Source of the DNA: Bifidobacterium breve
Lineage (GTDB): Bacteria > Actinomycetota > Acidimicrobiia > IMCC26256
Direction: 5' to 3'
Length of the DNA: 6,423 nucleotides
NCBI GenBank assembly: GCA_945907055.1
Contig: CAMDSG010000100.1
Location: 1 to 6,423 of the forward strand
Made by a program: the position numbers and the translations under genes. The notes under the pieces are model-generated. The model saw only the letters and a list, made by a program, of their open reading frames with translations. It did not search any database and was not told the origin of the DNA. This document shows, one piece after another, positions 1 through 6,006 of the stretch (positions are counted from its first letter, which is position 1; the number at the start of each line of letters is the position of its first letter).

Positions 1-158
1 ACCTCCGCGAGCATCTCTCGCATCTCGGCCATCTCGGCCTCGGTCATGGGCTCCTCGTCGAATCCCCCAGGCGAGGCACTCGGATCGAGGCCAGATTGGG
101 TAGGGGAGCCAGACTCGGGCTCAGGTGTGTGTTCTCCAGCAGGGGTCCAGATGCTCAT
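1..158 (-). CDS. N-terminal part of a probable DUF1844 protein (runs off left edge)
   Basis: Reading the minus strand from an ATG at 158-156 gives 52 open codons to the window edge. The peptide begins MSIWTPAGEH, continues through a Pro/Ser/Gly/Glu-rich, probably disordered stretch (about residues 11-36), and ends in an acidic, Met-rich helix-like segment, MTEAEMAEMREMLAEV. Small DUF1844 proteins of Actinobacteria have a variable acidic N-terminus followed by a core that starts near 'AEVPA.EVI', and a DUF1844 gene commonly sits beside infC in that phylum. The visible end fits the entry into that core, but the core itself is outside the window, so the family call is inference. Its function is unknown. 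The gene is divergent from infC. No clear SD precedes the ATG, and I found no better in-frame start nearby. The start codon is moderately sure and the family name tentative. Confidence 0.5.
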   Translation of the reverse strand, partial: MSIWTPAGEHTPEPESGSPTQSGLDPSASPGGFDEEPMTEAEMAEMREMLAE

Positions 159-204
159 GGTCGTGTAGTGTTTCAGGCTTACAACCGATATGGGAAGTGG
201 AAGG

Positions 205-251
205 CCAAATTTTTTTGGGGCGCCCTAGGGCTCTCATCCAAATTTAGCCCT
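205..251. repeat. Cluster of short palindromes and a direct repeat; possible operator region
   Basis: CCAAATTT occurs at 205-212 and again at 238-245, offset by 33 bp, close to three helical turns. Between the copies lie a 7-base T run (210-216), the palindrome GGGCGCCC (218-225) and the overlapping 10-bp perfect palindrome GCCCTAGGGC (222-231). AGGGCT (227-232) can also pair with AGCCCT (246-251). The two repeats would sit on the same helix face in a bidirectional promoter region, which is compatible with regulator binding, but no known operator is recognised. The T run follows no strong hairpin, so I do not read this as a terminator. Confidence 0.35.
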
Positions 252-312
252 CCCACCTGACCGAACTAGTGGAGTTCTCTCCTCTAAGACTCGAGCTCAG
301 GTAGTTCACGAA

Positions 313-394
313 CGGCCGTACCCAACGGCCGAGCGGCGGATGCTTCTCTGTGTCCGCCGCCGGCGCGTCCGGGGGCGTTCACTACTCACAGAGG
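313..394 (+). promoter_or_regulatory. Candidate structured infC leader: hairpin plus SD-masking pseudoknot
   Basis: Three base-pairing elements are directly visible. CGGCCG at 313-318 can pair with CGGCCG at 326-331 across a 7-base loop. GCGGCGGA (333-340) pairs perfectly with TCCGCCGC (353-360), closing a 12-base loop. In that loop, CTCTGTG (346-352) is perfectly complementary to CACAGAG (387-393), with an extra U-G wobble 345-394, and this covers the GAGG of the infC SD. The geometry is a classical H-type pseudoknot: loop 1 of 5 bases, directly adjoining stems that could stack coaxially, and a 26-base loop 3. In E. coli, bL20 represses rpmI-rplT through a pseudoknot operator, and in Firmicutes an L20-binding leader precedes infC. 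A similar autoregulatory role here is inference. Confidence 0.5.
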
Positions 395-398
395 TGAT
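391..398 (+). promoter_or_regulatory. Extended SD of infC; decides the start codon
   Basis: GAGGTGAT matches eight consecutive positions of the complement of the 16S rRNA 3' end. GAGG ends 2 bases before the ATG at 397, which is too close, but 8 bases before the ATC at 403, which is normal. The ATG at 397 therefore overlaps the SD itself. This favours initiation at ATC 403, in line with the rare AUU/AUC starts known for infC in several bacteria. Confidence 0.55.
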
Positions 399-402
399 GC
401 TC

Positions 403-1122
403 ATCGCAACGGACGAAGCCAGGATAAACGATCGCATTCGAGCTCGCGAGGTGCGCTTAATAGGCGCTGAAGGCGAACAACTCGGCACGGTCGCTCTCCC
501 AGATGCACTCCGCATCGCACGCGAGGCCGAGCTCGATTTAGTCGAGGTCGCCCCTAACAACGTGCCCCCGGTCTGCAAAATCATGGACTTCGGTCGTTGG
601 CAGTACGAACAGGAACAGCGCCGGAAAGAGTCTCGGAAGAAGGCGACGAATGTCGTCATCAAAGAGATGAAGTTCCGACCAAAAATTGATATTCACGACT
701 ACACAACCAAGATGCGACATGTCCAAAAATTCTTGGGGGACGGAAATAAAGTCAAGTTAACGATCATGTTCAGAGGACGCGAGATGGCTCACCCAGAACT
801 TGGGCGCAAGATCCTGGACCAGATCGCTACGGACGTAGTTGATTACGCAATAGTCGAGTCGGCACCGCGTCAGGACGGACGCAACATGACAATGGTGCTG
901 CACCCGGTGAAGAAGACAGGCAAGGCGAAGCCAAAGGTCGCTGGAAAAGGCGAGCGCGGATCTTCGAAGGCGGCTGTAGTTGAGGCGCCGGTAGTAGAGG
1001 CGCCAGTAGCGACGGAAGTGCCAGAGGCGATAGTGCCCGTAGTTGAGGGCGCAGCGCTAGGTAGTGAAGTTGTAGATAGTGCAGCAGTGGTTAATGAAGT
1101 CGTAGTTAGTGAAGTTGAGTAG
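403..1122 (+). CDS. infC: Translation initiation factor IF-3 with long acidic C-terminal tail
   Basis: IF-3 binds the 30S subunit, prevents premature 50S joining and proofreads start codon and initiator tRNA pairing. From the ATC at 403 the protein has 239 residues. The IF3 N-domain (about 7-75) shows RINDRIR, EVRLIGAEGEQLG and LDLVEVAPN..PPVCKIMDFG. A basic linker (QRRKESRKK) follows, then the C-domain (about 86-168) with KEMKFRPKID, TIMFRGREMAHPELG and the terminal QDGRNMTMVL. Beyond about residue 171 come a Lys-rich stretch and a roughly 50-residue Val/Ala/Glu tail with a VVEAP duplication. Extended tails occur in actinobacterial IF-3. I chose ATC 403 from SD spacing; ATG 397 (241 aa) is the conservative alternative. 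ATG 340 (260 aa) is unlikely because it lies within a hairpin and adds an Arg-rich non-IF-3 extension. It is the first gene of the translation cluster. Confidence 0.95.
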   Translation: MATDEARINDRIRAREVRLIGAEGEQLGTVALPDALRIAREAELDLVEVAPNNVPPVCKIMDFGRWQYEQEQRRKESRKKATNVVIKEMKFRPKIDIHDYTTKMRHVQKFLGDGNKVKLTIMFRGREMAHPELGRKILDQIATDVVDYAIVESAPRQDGRNMTMVLHPVKKTGKAKPKVAGKGERGSSKAAVVEAPVVEAPVATEVPEAIVPVVEGAALGSEVVDSAAVVNEVVVSEVE

Positions 1123-1133
1123 GAGAAAAAGTA

Positions 1134-1331
1134 ATGCCGAAAGTAAAAACCCACAGGGGTGCAGCGAAGCGTTTTAAGTTGACCGGAACGGGAAAGATCC
1201 GTCGCCGTAAAGCCAACCGCGCTCACCTACTTGAGTCGAAGCCGTCAAAGCGCACCCGTCGCTTAGCCCGTGGGGCTGAGGTAACCGGTGGCGATAAGAA
1301 GCACGTCGAGCGCTTGCTCGGCCGGGCGTAA
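1134..1331 (+). CDS. rpmI: Large ribosomal subunit protein bL35
   Basis: This is a 65-residue, strongly basic protein of the usual length for bL35, a 50S component. It shows the family's MPKVKTH start, the KRFKLTGTGKIRRRKA core, HLLESKPSKRTRRLAR, and a C-terminal VERLLGRA. The start ATG is preceded by AGGAGA at 1121-1126, which overlaps the infC stop codon. The 8-base spacing after AGGAG is ideal, and only 11 bases separate it from infC, implying a shared transcript. In E. coli rpmI is the translational entry point for bL20 repression. I looked for no equivalent structure here beyond noting the strong SD. Confidence 0.97.
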   Translation: MPKVKTHRGAAKRFKLTGTGKIRRRKANRAHLLESKPSKRTRRLARGAEVTGGDKKHVERLLGRA

Positions 1332-1342
1332 GGAGCACTGAT

Positions 1343-1705
1343 ATGGCAAGAGTAAAACGCGCAGTCAATGGTAAGAAGCACCGTCGCGCGATTCTGGAGA
1401 AGGCTGAGGGGTATCGCGGTTCTAAGAGCCGTCACTTCCGTAAGGCCAATGAGCAGGTTATGCGCTCAGGCCAGTATGCATTCCGTGACCGACGTGTGCG
1501 TAAAGGCGACTTCCGTAAACTATGGATTGTTCGCATCAACGCAGCATGCCGCCTCCACGACATGTCCTACTCGCAGTTTATTGCTGGTTTGAAGGCAGCC
1601 GAGGTTGAGGTTGACCGTAAGGTGCTAGCCGACCTCGCAGTCCGTGATGAAGCCGCGTTCGGTGCGCTAGTAGCGACCGCACGTGAGGCTCTCGCAGCCG
1701 CCTGA
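1343..1705 (+). CDS. rplT: Large ribosomal subunit protein bL20
   Basis: This 120-residue protein is an early 50S assembly factor that binds 23S rRNA. The family is also known as a translational repressor of its own operon. The basic, helical N-terminus (MARVKRAVNGKKHRR, then AEGYRGSKSRHFRKA) is followed by the globular part with YAFRDRRVRKGDFRKLWI, RINAACR and SYSQFIAGLK, and by an Ala-rich C-terminus. Its length is normal. AAGGAG at 1330-1335, overlapping the rpmI stop codon, lies 7 bases before the ATG and is a strong SD. It is 11 bases from rpmI and 5 bases from the methyltransferase gene. If the infC leader pseudoknot is real, bL20 or IF-3 are the obvious ligand candidates. Confidence 0.97.
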   Translation: MARVKRAVNGKKHRRAILEKAEGYRGSKSRHFRKANEQVMRSGQYAFRDRRVRKGDFRKLWIVRINAACRLHDMSYSQFIAGLKAAEVEVDRKVLADLAVRDEAAFGALVATAREALAAA

Positions 1706-1710
1706 TTTCT

Positions 1711-2529
1711 ATGTCAGAGGCGGGCGGCGTCCACGCCGGGCTCGCCGCTCGGCATCCAGAGGTTAGGTACCTGCGTGACCTGCTGCGCGATCGCGCAACG
1801 CGTCTCGACGGTAACCAGTGCGTGGCCGAGGGGCCTCGTGTAATCAGTGCAGCTCTCGATCGGGGTGCGATGATTGAGGCTGTCTATATAGCCGATGGAG
1901 CAACGCGGGCCTTCTCAAATCTTCTCGATCGTCTGGCTGACGCGGGGGTTCGGCTTGAACTGCTGCGTGAAGGGGTGCTCGAGAAGATTGGAACAACGCG
2001 CTCTCCTCAGCCGCTACTCGGCCTAATTGATCTACCGGCTCCTGTAGCCGTCTCAGATCTCCCGACCGATGGATGCATTCTCGTGCTCTGTGGAGTCTCG
2101 GATCCAGGAAACTTCGGGACACTGCTCCGAAGCGCTGAGGCCGCGGGTGCCCAAGGGGTAGTCTCCTGCGGCGGCGGCGTTGACCCGTGGAACCCGAAGG
2201 TGGTTCGAGCATCTGCAGGCGCGATATTTGGAGTTCCTTTGGTTGAGGATGGCGATCCCTTGGAGGTATTAGAGATGCTCTCAAGCCGAGGAGTGCGCGC
2301 CCTCGGGACCATTGCGAGAGGCGGAGAAGCGCCAGATGCTTTGAATCTGGCATCTGGAGTCGCTCTAGTTCTAGGTAATGAAGCCCATGGCCTCCCTGAA
2401 GAGGTAGCAGATCTCCTTGACGGCTCCGTCACGATTCCAATGGCTGGAGTCTCAGAGTCTCTAAATGTCGGCGTTGCAGGGAGCATTCTCCTATTCGAGT
2501 CTGCGCGACAACGGGCCGCCGCAGTATGA
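1711..2529 (+). CDS. TrmH/SpoU-family RNA 2'-O-methyltransferase (TsnR/RlmB-like)
   Basis: This 272-residue protein is predicted to transfer a methyl group from S-adenosylmethionine to a ribose 2'-OH in rRNA or tRNA. An N-terminal L30e-like substrate-binding domain (about 15-105, with VAEGPRVISAAL) precedes the SPOUT knot domain. Motif 1 is DPGNFGTLLRSAEAAG (131-146), with Asn134 and Arg140 as likely catalytic-site residues. Further motifs are NPKVVRASAGAIFGVPL (161-177), motif 2 VLGNEAHGLPEEV (220-232) and motif 3 IPMAGVSESLNVGVAGSI (242-259). The exact substrate cannot be read from sequence; TsnR- or RlmB-like is as far as I go. The ATG follows the rplT stop by 5 bases with no SD, so translation may depend on coupling to rplT. 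Its stop overlaps the pheS start (ATGA, 2526-2529). A homologue between rplT and pheS is a familiar actinobacterial arrangement. Confidence 0.93.
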   Translation: MSEAGGVHAGLAARHPEVRYLRDLLRDRATRLDGNQCVAEGPRVISAALDRGAMIEAVYIADGATRAFSNLLDRLADAGVRLELLREGVLEKIGTTRSPQPLLGLIDLPAPVAVSDLPTDGCILVLCGVSDPGNFGTLLRSAEAAGAQGVVSCGGGVDPWNPKVVRASAGAIFGVPLVEDGDPLEVLEMLSSRGVRALGTIARGGEAPDALNLASGVALVLGNEAHGLPEEVADLLDGSVTIPMAGVSESLNVGVAGSILLFESARQRAAAV

Positions 2530-3572
2530 ATCTCCCAGAGGCAATCTCAAGTCTTGAAGCGGCATCTGAATCTGCTCGTGCCCTACTTGCCTCGGTCTCT
2601 AATCTGGCCGGGGTTGAGGAGATCGAGCGCGACTTCCTAGGTAAGCGATCTGTGCTCGTGAGTGTCAATGAAGCCATCAAAGACTTTGCTGCAGAGGATC
2701 GCCCGGCTGCAGGGAAGGCGATCGGTGCATATCGAGCAGAGGTTGGAGCCGCTATTGCGGCAGCGCGTGAAGGAATGTCGGCGGGTGAGGCCGCCGCTCG
2801 AATTGAAGGCGAGCGCCTTGACCTGACGATCGGTGGCCGACCTCAAGAGCGTGGCCACCTGCACCTAATTACGCAGGTGCAGAGAGAGTTAGAGGATGTC
2901 TTCGTTGGGCTCGGTTTCCAGATTGCCGAGGGCCCCGAGGTTGAGACCGATTGGTACAACTTCGAGGCGCTTAATTTCCCTCCCGGGCATCCAGCACGTG
3001 CGATGCAGGACACTCTCTATGTAGACCTCGGCGAGCAGGAGCAAGTACTGCTGCGAACCCATACGTCACCAGTGCAGGTGCGCGTGATGGAGAGCCGCAA
3101 GCCACCGATCTACACGATCATGCCAGGGCGCGTCTACAGACGCGACACGCTCGATGCTCGTCACTCTCCGGTCTTCCACCAGATTGAGGGGCTAGTTGTA
3201 GACGAGGGGATTACCCTCGGCGACCTATTCGGAACGATTGACGCGTTTACGCGTTCATATTTTGGATCATCTATAAAGGCGCGGTTCCTGCCTTCATATT
3301 TTCCGTTCACTGAGCCCTCTGCAGAGTTCTCGGTCACCTGTATCTTCTGCGAAGGCTCTGGCTGCACAGTCTGCTCTCGTACAGGCTGGATCGAGCTAGG
3401 TGGTTGCGGCATGGTTGACCCAAATGTCTTCAAGTCAGTTGGTTATGACCCGGAGACCGTCTCTGGCTTTGCGTTCGGCTTCGGCCTTGAGCGTATGGCG
3501 CAGATTCGATTCGGCGTTGACCACGTTAAAGCATTCTTCGATGACGACATCCGCTTCCTGAAGCAGTTCTGA
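2526..3572 (+). CDS. pheS: Phenylalanine-tRNA ligase alpha subunit
   Basis: This is the catalytic subunit of the alpha2beta2 enzyme that activates phenylalanine with ATP and charges tRNA-Phe. At 348 residues it is of normal length. An N-terminal coiled-coil tRNA-binding arm (about 1-90) precedes the class II core. Visible landmarks are EGPEVETDWYNFEALNFP (135-152), RTHTSPVQVR (177-186), motif 2 GRVYRRDTLDARHSPVFHQIEG (from 201) and PFTEPSAEFSV (260-270). Motif 3 runs from SGFAFGFGLER (313-323) to FFDDDIRFLKQF at the end. Ala316 in GFAFG corresponds to the E. coli pocket residue Ala294. A Cys-rich insert (C272, C275, C280, C283, with C294 nearby) looks like a zinc-binding knuckle present in only part of the family. 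The start overlaps the methyltransferase stop by 4 bases and has no strong SD, which suggests translational coupling. Confidence 0.97.
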   Translation: MNLPEAISSLEAASESARALLASVSNLAGVEEIERDFLGKRSVLVSVNEAIKDFAAEDRPAAGKAIGAYRAEVGAAIAAAREGMSAGEAAARIEGERLDLTIGGRPQERGHLHLITQVQRELEDVFVGLGFQIAEGPEVETDWYNFEALNFPPGHPARAMQDTLYVDLGEQEQVLLRTHTSPVQVRVMESRKPPIYTIMPGRVYRRDTLDARHSPVFHQIEGLVVDEGITLGDLFGTIDAFTRSYFGSSIKARFLPSYFPFTEPSAEFSVTCIFCEGSGCTVCSRTGWIELGGCGMVDPNVFKSVGYDPETVSGFAFGFGLERMAQIRFGVDHVKAFFDDDIRFLKQF

Positions 3573-3575
3573 GGT
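3571..3575 (+). promoter_or_regulatory. SD deciding the GTG start of pheT
   Basis: GAGGT begins within the pheS stop codon. GAGG ends 5 bases before the GTG at 3580. The peptide from that GTG (MRAPLSWLKEF) is the usual PheT amino terminus, so the GTG start is well supported. Confidence 0.7.
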
Positions 3576-3579
3576 AGAC

Positions 3580-5967
3580 GTGCGCGCTCCGTTGTCTTGG
3601 CTCAAAGAGTTCACTCCACTCCCCGATGATGTCGGTGCGATTACCGATGCCCTTAATCAACTAGGTCTTGAGGTAGAGGCCGTCGAGGAGCCGGGGCGTG
3701 AGATTAACGGTGTCGTGATAGCGCGAGTGCTTGGTGTTCACCCGCACCCAGATGCAGACAAACTCCGCCTTGTAGATATCGAGTTTGGTGTTGGCGAGAC
3801 TCAGGTTGTCTGCGGTGCACCGAATGTGGTTGTTGGGATGGTCGTCGCATACGCCGGATCTGGTGCAACTCTCCCAGGGGGTTTCACACTTGAGCCACGC
3901 AAGATTCGCGGGGTGGTCTCCGACGGCATGCTCTGCTCTTCGCGTGAGTTAGGGCTCGGTGAGGACCATGATGGAATTCTTGACCTGAGCCAAGAGCTTG
4001 AGTCAGGCACAGATATCTGCGAAGCAATGGGGCTAGATGATGTCGTATTCGATGTCTCAATTACGCCCAACAGGCCGGATGCGATGAGCATTATCGGAAT
4101 AGCTAGAGATTTGGCTGCTCATTTCGAACTTGATTTCACCCTCCCGACTCCCGTTACCGGCGCTGCTGGAACAGGTGCCCAGGGCGTGACGGTGGAGGTT
4201 CTCGATGCGCAGCGCTGCCCGCGCTTTACTGCGCGCATGCTTAGCGTCACAGTCGGCCCCTCTCCGGAATGGATGCAGCGTCGCCTTTCATTGGCCGGCA
4301 TGCGACCCATCTCAAATGTTGTCGACATAACGAACTACGTGCTCCTTGAGCGCGGACAACCTCTGCATGCTTTCGATGCGAGTCGTCTGGCGGGTTCAAC
4401 CCTAAGAGTTCGGTTGGCCGCTGATGGAGAGACGGTCACCACTCTCGATGGGGTATCACGCTCCCTGACATCCGCAGACCTGTTGGTCTGTAGCGGGGAT
4501 GATGCGCCACAATCAATTGCTGGGATCATGGGGTGCGCGGCTGCAGAGGTAGGGGAGCAGACGACAGAGATCATTCTTGAGGCTGCATACTTCGATCCAA
4601 TGGGGATCTCAAAATCTTCTAAGCGCCTCGGACTGCGCAGCGAGTCGAGCGCTCGCTTCGAACGCGGGATTGACCCGAACGCAGTGATCGCTGGCTCTGA
4701 TCGTGCCGTCGAACTAATGGAGGCGTTCGCTAACGCGACGGTTATCTCAGAGACGACCGATCAATATTTAGAGCCCATTACATCGCCTCAGATTTTGCTT
4801 CGTTCAGAGCGCGTGAATGCCGTTCTTGGAACCACGCTCAGCCTGGATCAGATCTCTGCGCTACTGGTACCGCTTGGAATTGCTTGCGTATCGCAGGGCA
4901 GCGAGAACACAGTGGCCACGGTCCCTACATTTAGGCCGGATATCACCCGCGAGATAGACCTAATTGAAGAGACTGCGCGCAGGCTAGGCCTCGACGCGAT
5001 TCCTCGAACTCTCCCTAGTAATCCGGATCATGTTGGCGGCTTTAGCCGTTCACAGCAGGAGAGGCGTTTAGTAGCCGATGCGCTTGTCGGTGCCGGCCTC
5101 TCGGAGGCTTACACGCTCTCGCTCTTATCTGAGAAGGCTCTTGAGCCATTTGGTTATGACGCCTCAACCTCAGTGAGTCTTACCAATCCGTTGCGGGCTG
5201 AGGAGTCTTTACTACGTCCGGCAATTCTCCCCGGACTACTCGGCGCCGTTGCTTTCAACGCAGCGCAGGGGAATCCCGATGTAGCACTCTTCGAGACCGG
5301 GCATATTTTCCGCAGGCCGGTAGGCGATGCGATACAACCCGATGAACGCGATCATGTTGCTGGTGTATTCGCTGGTACTCGCAGCGGTCGCCCTCATGAT
5401 GTTGATCGACCCGTTGATGTCTACGATGCAATTACGGCGATGAATACTCTCACCGATGCTTTGAGACTCAGTGATGTGCGCGTTGTCGCTGGCGAGGTTG
5501 CTGGCCTCCACGCAGGTAGGACCGCGATCGTATTTGTCGATGGTGCTGCGATTGGTCACGTTGGAGAGGTAGATGGGCCGGCTCTTGGCGTTCACTCGCT
5601 ATCTGCTCCGGTCGTTGCATTCGAACTTGATCTGGGTGCGCTCCTGCGGGCTGCCCGACTAGAGCGCCGGTACTCTGCGCCATCACGATTCCCTGCAAGC
5701 GGTGTCGACCTTGCCTTTGTCGTAGCGGATGGCATCGCAGGGGCTGATGTCCTTGCGACCCTCAAGGCAGCTGGGGCTGATCTTCTTGAGGAGATTCGGG
5801 TCTTCGACGTATTTCGCTCGGAAGCACTCGGGGAGGGGGTCAGAAGCATTGCCTTCTCGCTCAGGTTCCGGAGTAGTGAGAAAACCCTTACGGATACTGA
5901 GGTTGGCGAGGCTCGGGCGCGATGCATCGAGGCTGTCTCTAGCGCCCATGGAGCGGAACTCCGTTAA
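3580..5967 (+). CDS. pheT: Phenylalanine-tRNA ligase beta subunit
   Basis: The beta subunit binds tRNA-Phe and hydrolyses mischarged Tyr-tRNA-Phe. At 795 residues it is full length. In order: N-terminal MRAPLSWLKEF; EMAP/OB-fold tRNA-binding domain (about 42-150; HPHPDADKLRL, VCGAPNV, RGVVSDGMLCS); SITPNRPDAMS (160-170); B3/B4 editing domain (about 210-380; RPISNVVDITNYVLLE, GQPLHAFD with His263, IAGIMG with Ala314, and Glu334, matching the known T. thermophilus editing-pocket residues); B5 domain (about 403-475; FRPDITREIDLIEE with the acidic metal ligands); catalytic-like core (about 490-690; TNPLRAEESLLRPAILPGLL); and the ferredoxin-fold anticodon-binding domain (about 698-795; YSAPSRFPASGVDLAFVV to the C-terminus). 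It starts with GTG, 7 bases after pheS. Nothing is truncated or missing, so editing activity is expected. Confidence 0.97.
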   Translation: MRAPLSWLKEFTPLPDDVGAITDALNQLGLEVEAVEEPGREINGVVIARVLGVHPHPDADKLRLVDIEFGVGETQVVCGAPNVVVGMVVAYAGSGATLPGGFTLEPRKIRGVVSDGMLCSSRELGLGEDHDGILDLSQELESGTDICEAMGLDDVVFDVSITPNRPDAMSIIGIARDLAAHFELDFTLPTPVTGAAGTGAQGVTVEVLDAQRCPRFTARMLSVTVGPSPEWMQRRLSLAGMRPISNVVDITNYVLLERGQPLHAFDASRLAGSTLRVRLAADGETVTTLDGVSRSLTSADLLVCSGDDAPQSIAGIMGCAAAEVGEQTTEIILEAAYFDPMGISKSSKRLGLRSESSARFERGIDPNAVIAGSDRAVELMEAFANATVISETTDQYLEPITSPQILLRSERVNAVLGTTLSLDQISALLVPLGIACVSQGSENTVATVPTFRPDITREIDLIEETARRLGLDAIPRTLPSNPDHVGGFSRSQQERRLVADALVGAGLSEAYTLSLLSEKALEPFGYDASTSVSLTNPLRAEESLLRPAILPGLLGAVAFNAAQGNPDVALFETGHIFRRPVGDAIQPDERDHVAGVFAGTRSGRPHDVDRPVDVYDAITAMNTLTDALRLSDVRVVAGEVAGLHAGRTAIVFVDGAAIGHVGEVDGPALGVHSLSAPVVAFELDLGALLRAARLERRYSAPSRFPASGVDLAFVVADGIAGADVLATLKAAGADLLEEIRVFDVFRSEALGEGVRSIAFSLRFRSSEKTLTDTEVGEARARCIEAVSSAHGAELR

Positions 5968-5980
5968 ATCCACGCAAGAG

Positions 5981-5998
5981 TATGCACTGGGCTGTATA
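5981..5998. promoter_or_regulatory. Candidate ARG-box-like operator upstream of argC
   Basis: This 18-base element reads TATGCAC-TGGG-CTGTATA. The outer arms TATGCA (5981-5986) and TGTATA (5993-5998) form an inverted repeat with five of six positions matching. ArgR operators are 18-bp imperfect palindromes with TGAAT- or TGCAT-type half sites, and argC is a classical ArgR target. The element overlaps the proposed argC -10 box, a typical repressor position. The match to the E. coli consensus is weak, so this rests on position, length and the TGCATA-like arms. Confidence 0.3.
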
Positions 5999-6000
5999 GT
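5995..6000 (+). promoter_or_regulatory. Candidate -10 box for a leaderless argC transcript
   Basis: TATAGT differs from TATAAT at one position and ends exactly six bases before the argC ATG, so the expected transcription start falls on or next to the A of the start codon. No SD is visible between the pheT stop and the ATG. A -10 hexamer at this distance with no SD is the signature of leaderless genes common in Actinobacteria. No good -35 hexamer is seen at 16-19 bases upstream. Read-through from pheT is also possible because no terminator intervenes. Confidence 0.5.
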
Positions 6001-6006
6001 ACGCGC

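Larger units (their letters stand above)
159..402. other. Divergent intergenic region and infC 5' leader
   Basis: These 244 bases between the divergent left-hand gene and infC hold no convincing gene. The left part (about 200-251) is rich in short palindromes and repeats and should carry the promoters for both directions. The right part (about 313-394) is GC-rich and can fold into stable RNA hairpins upstream of the infC ribosome binding site. I could not identify a clear -35/-10 pair for either gene. Weak matches such as CTGACC at 257-262 lack a properly spaced -10 box. An in-frame ATG at 340 lies inside a perfect hairpin and is not preceded by a good SD, so I treat 340-402 as untranslated. 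Confidence 0.6.

Noticed and set aside
203..220. T run at 210-216 as part of a terminator
   Set aside because: The only hairpin there is a 5-bp A/T-rich stem that itself uses the T run. It lies between divergent genes, where no transcript is expected to end.
257..307. Promoter hexamers for infC (CTGACC, CTAAGA, TAGTTC)
   Set aside because: No pair has both acceptable sequence and 16-19-base spacing, so I list no specific infC promoter.
340..402. N-terminal extension of IF-3 from the in-frame ATG at 340
   Set aside because: The ATG lies inside a perfect 8-bp hairpin and lacks a good SD. The added residues (VRRRRVRGR) match no IF-3 N-terminus known to me, and a strong SD occurs later at 391.
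1844..2486. Long open frames on the minus strand (1844-2353 and 2007-2486)
   Set aside because: They lie opposite the well-supported methyltransferase gene. They give low-complexity, Arg/Pro/Ser-rich translations without recognisable motifs, as expected for shadow frames in GC-rich DNA.
2859..2882. Perfect 7-bp inverted repeat CTGCACC/GGTGCAG in pheS
   Set aside because: It sits inside conserved coding sequence (HLHLITQVQR) with a 10-base loop and no link to a gene boundary; coincidence is the simplest explanation.
5968..6006. Rho-independent terminator between pheT and argC
   Set aside because: There is no GC-rich hairpin followed by a T tract in these 39 bases.
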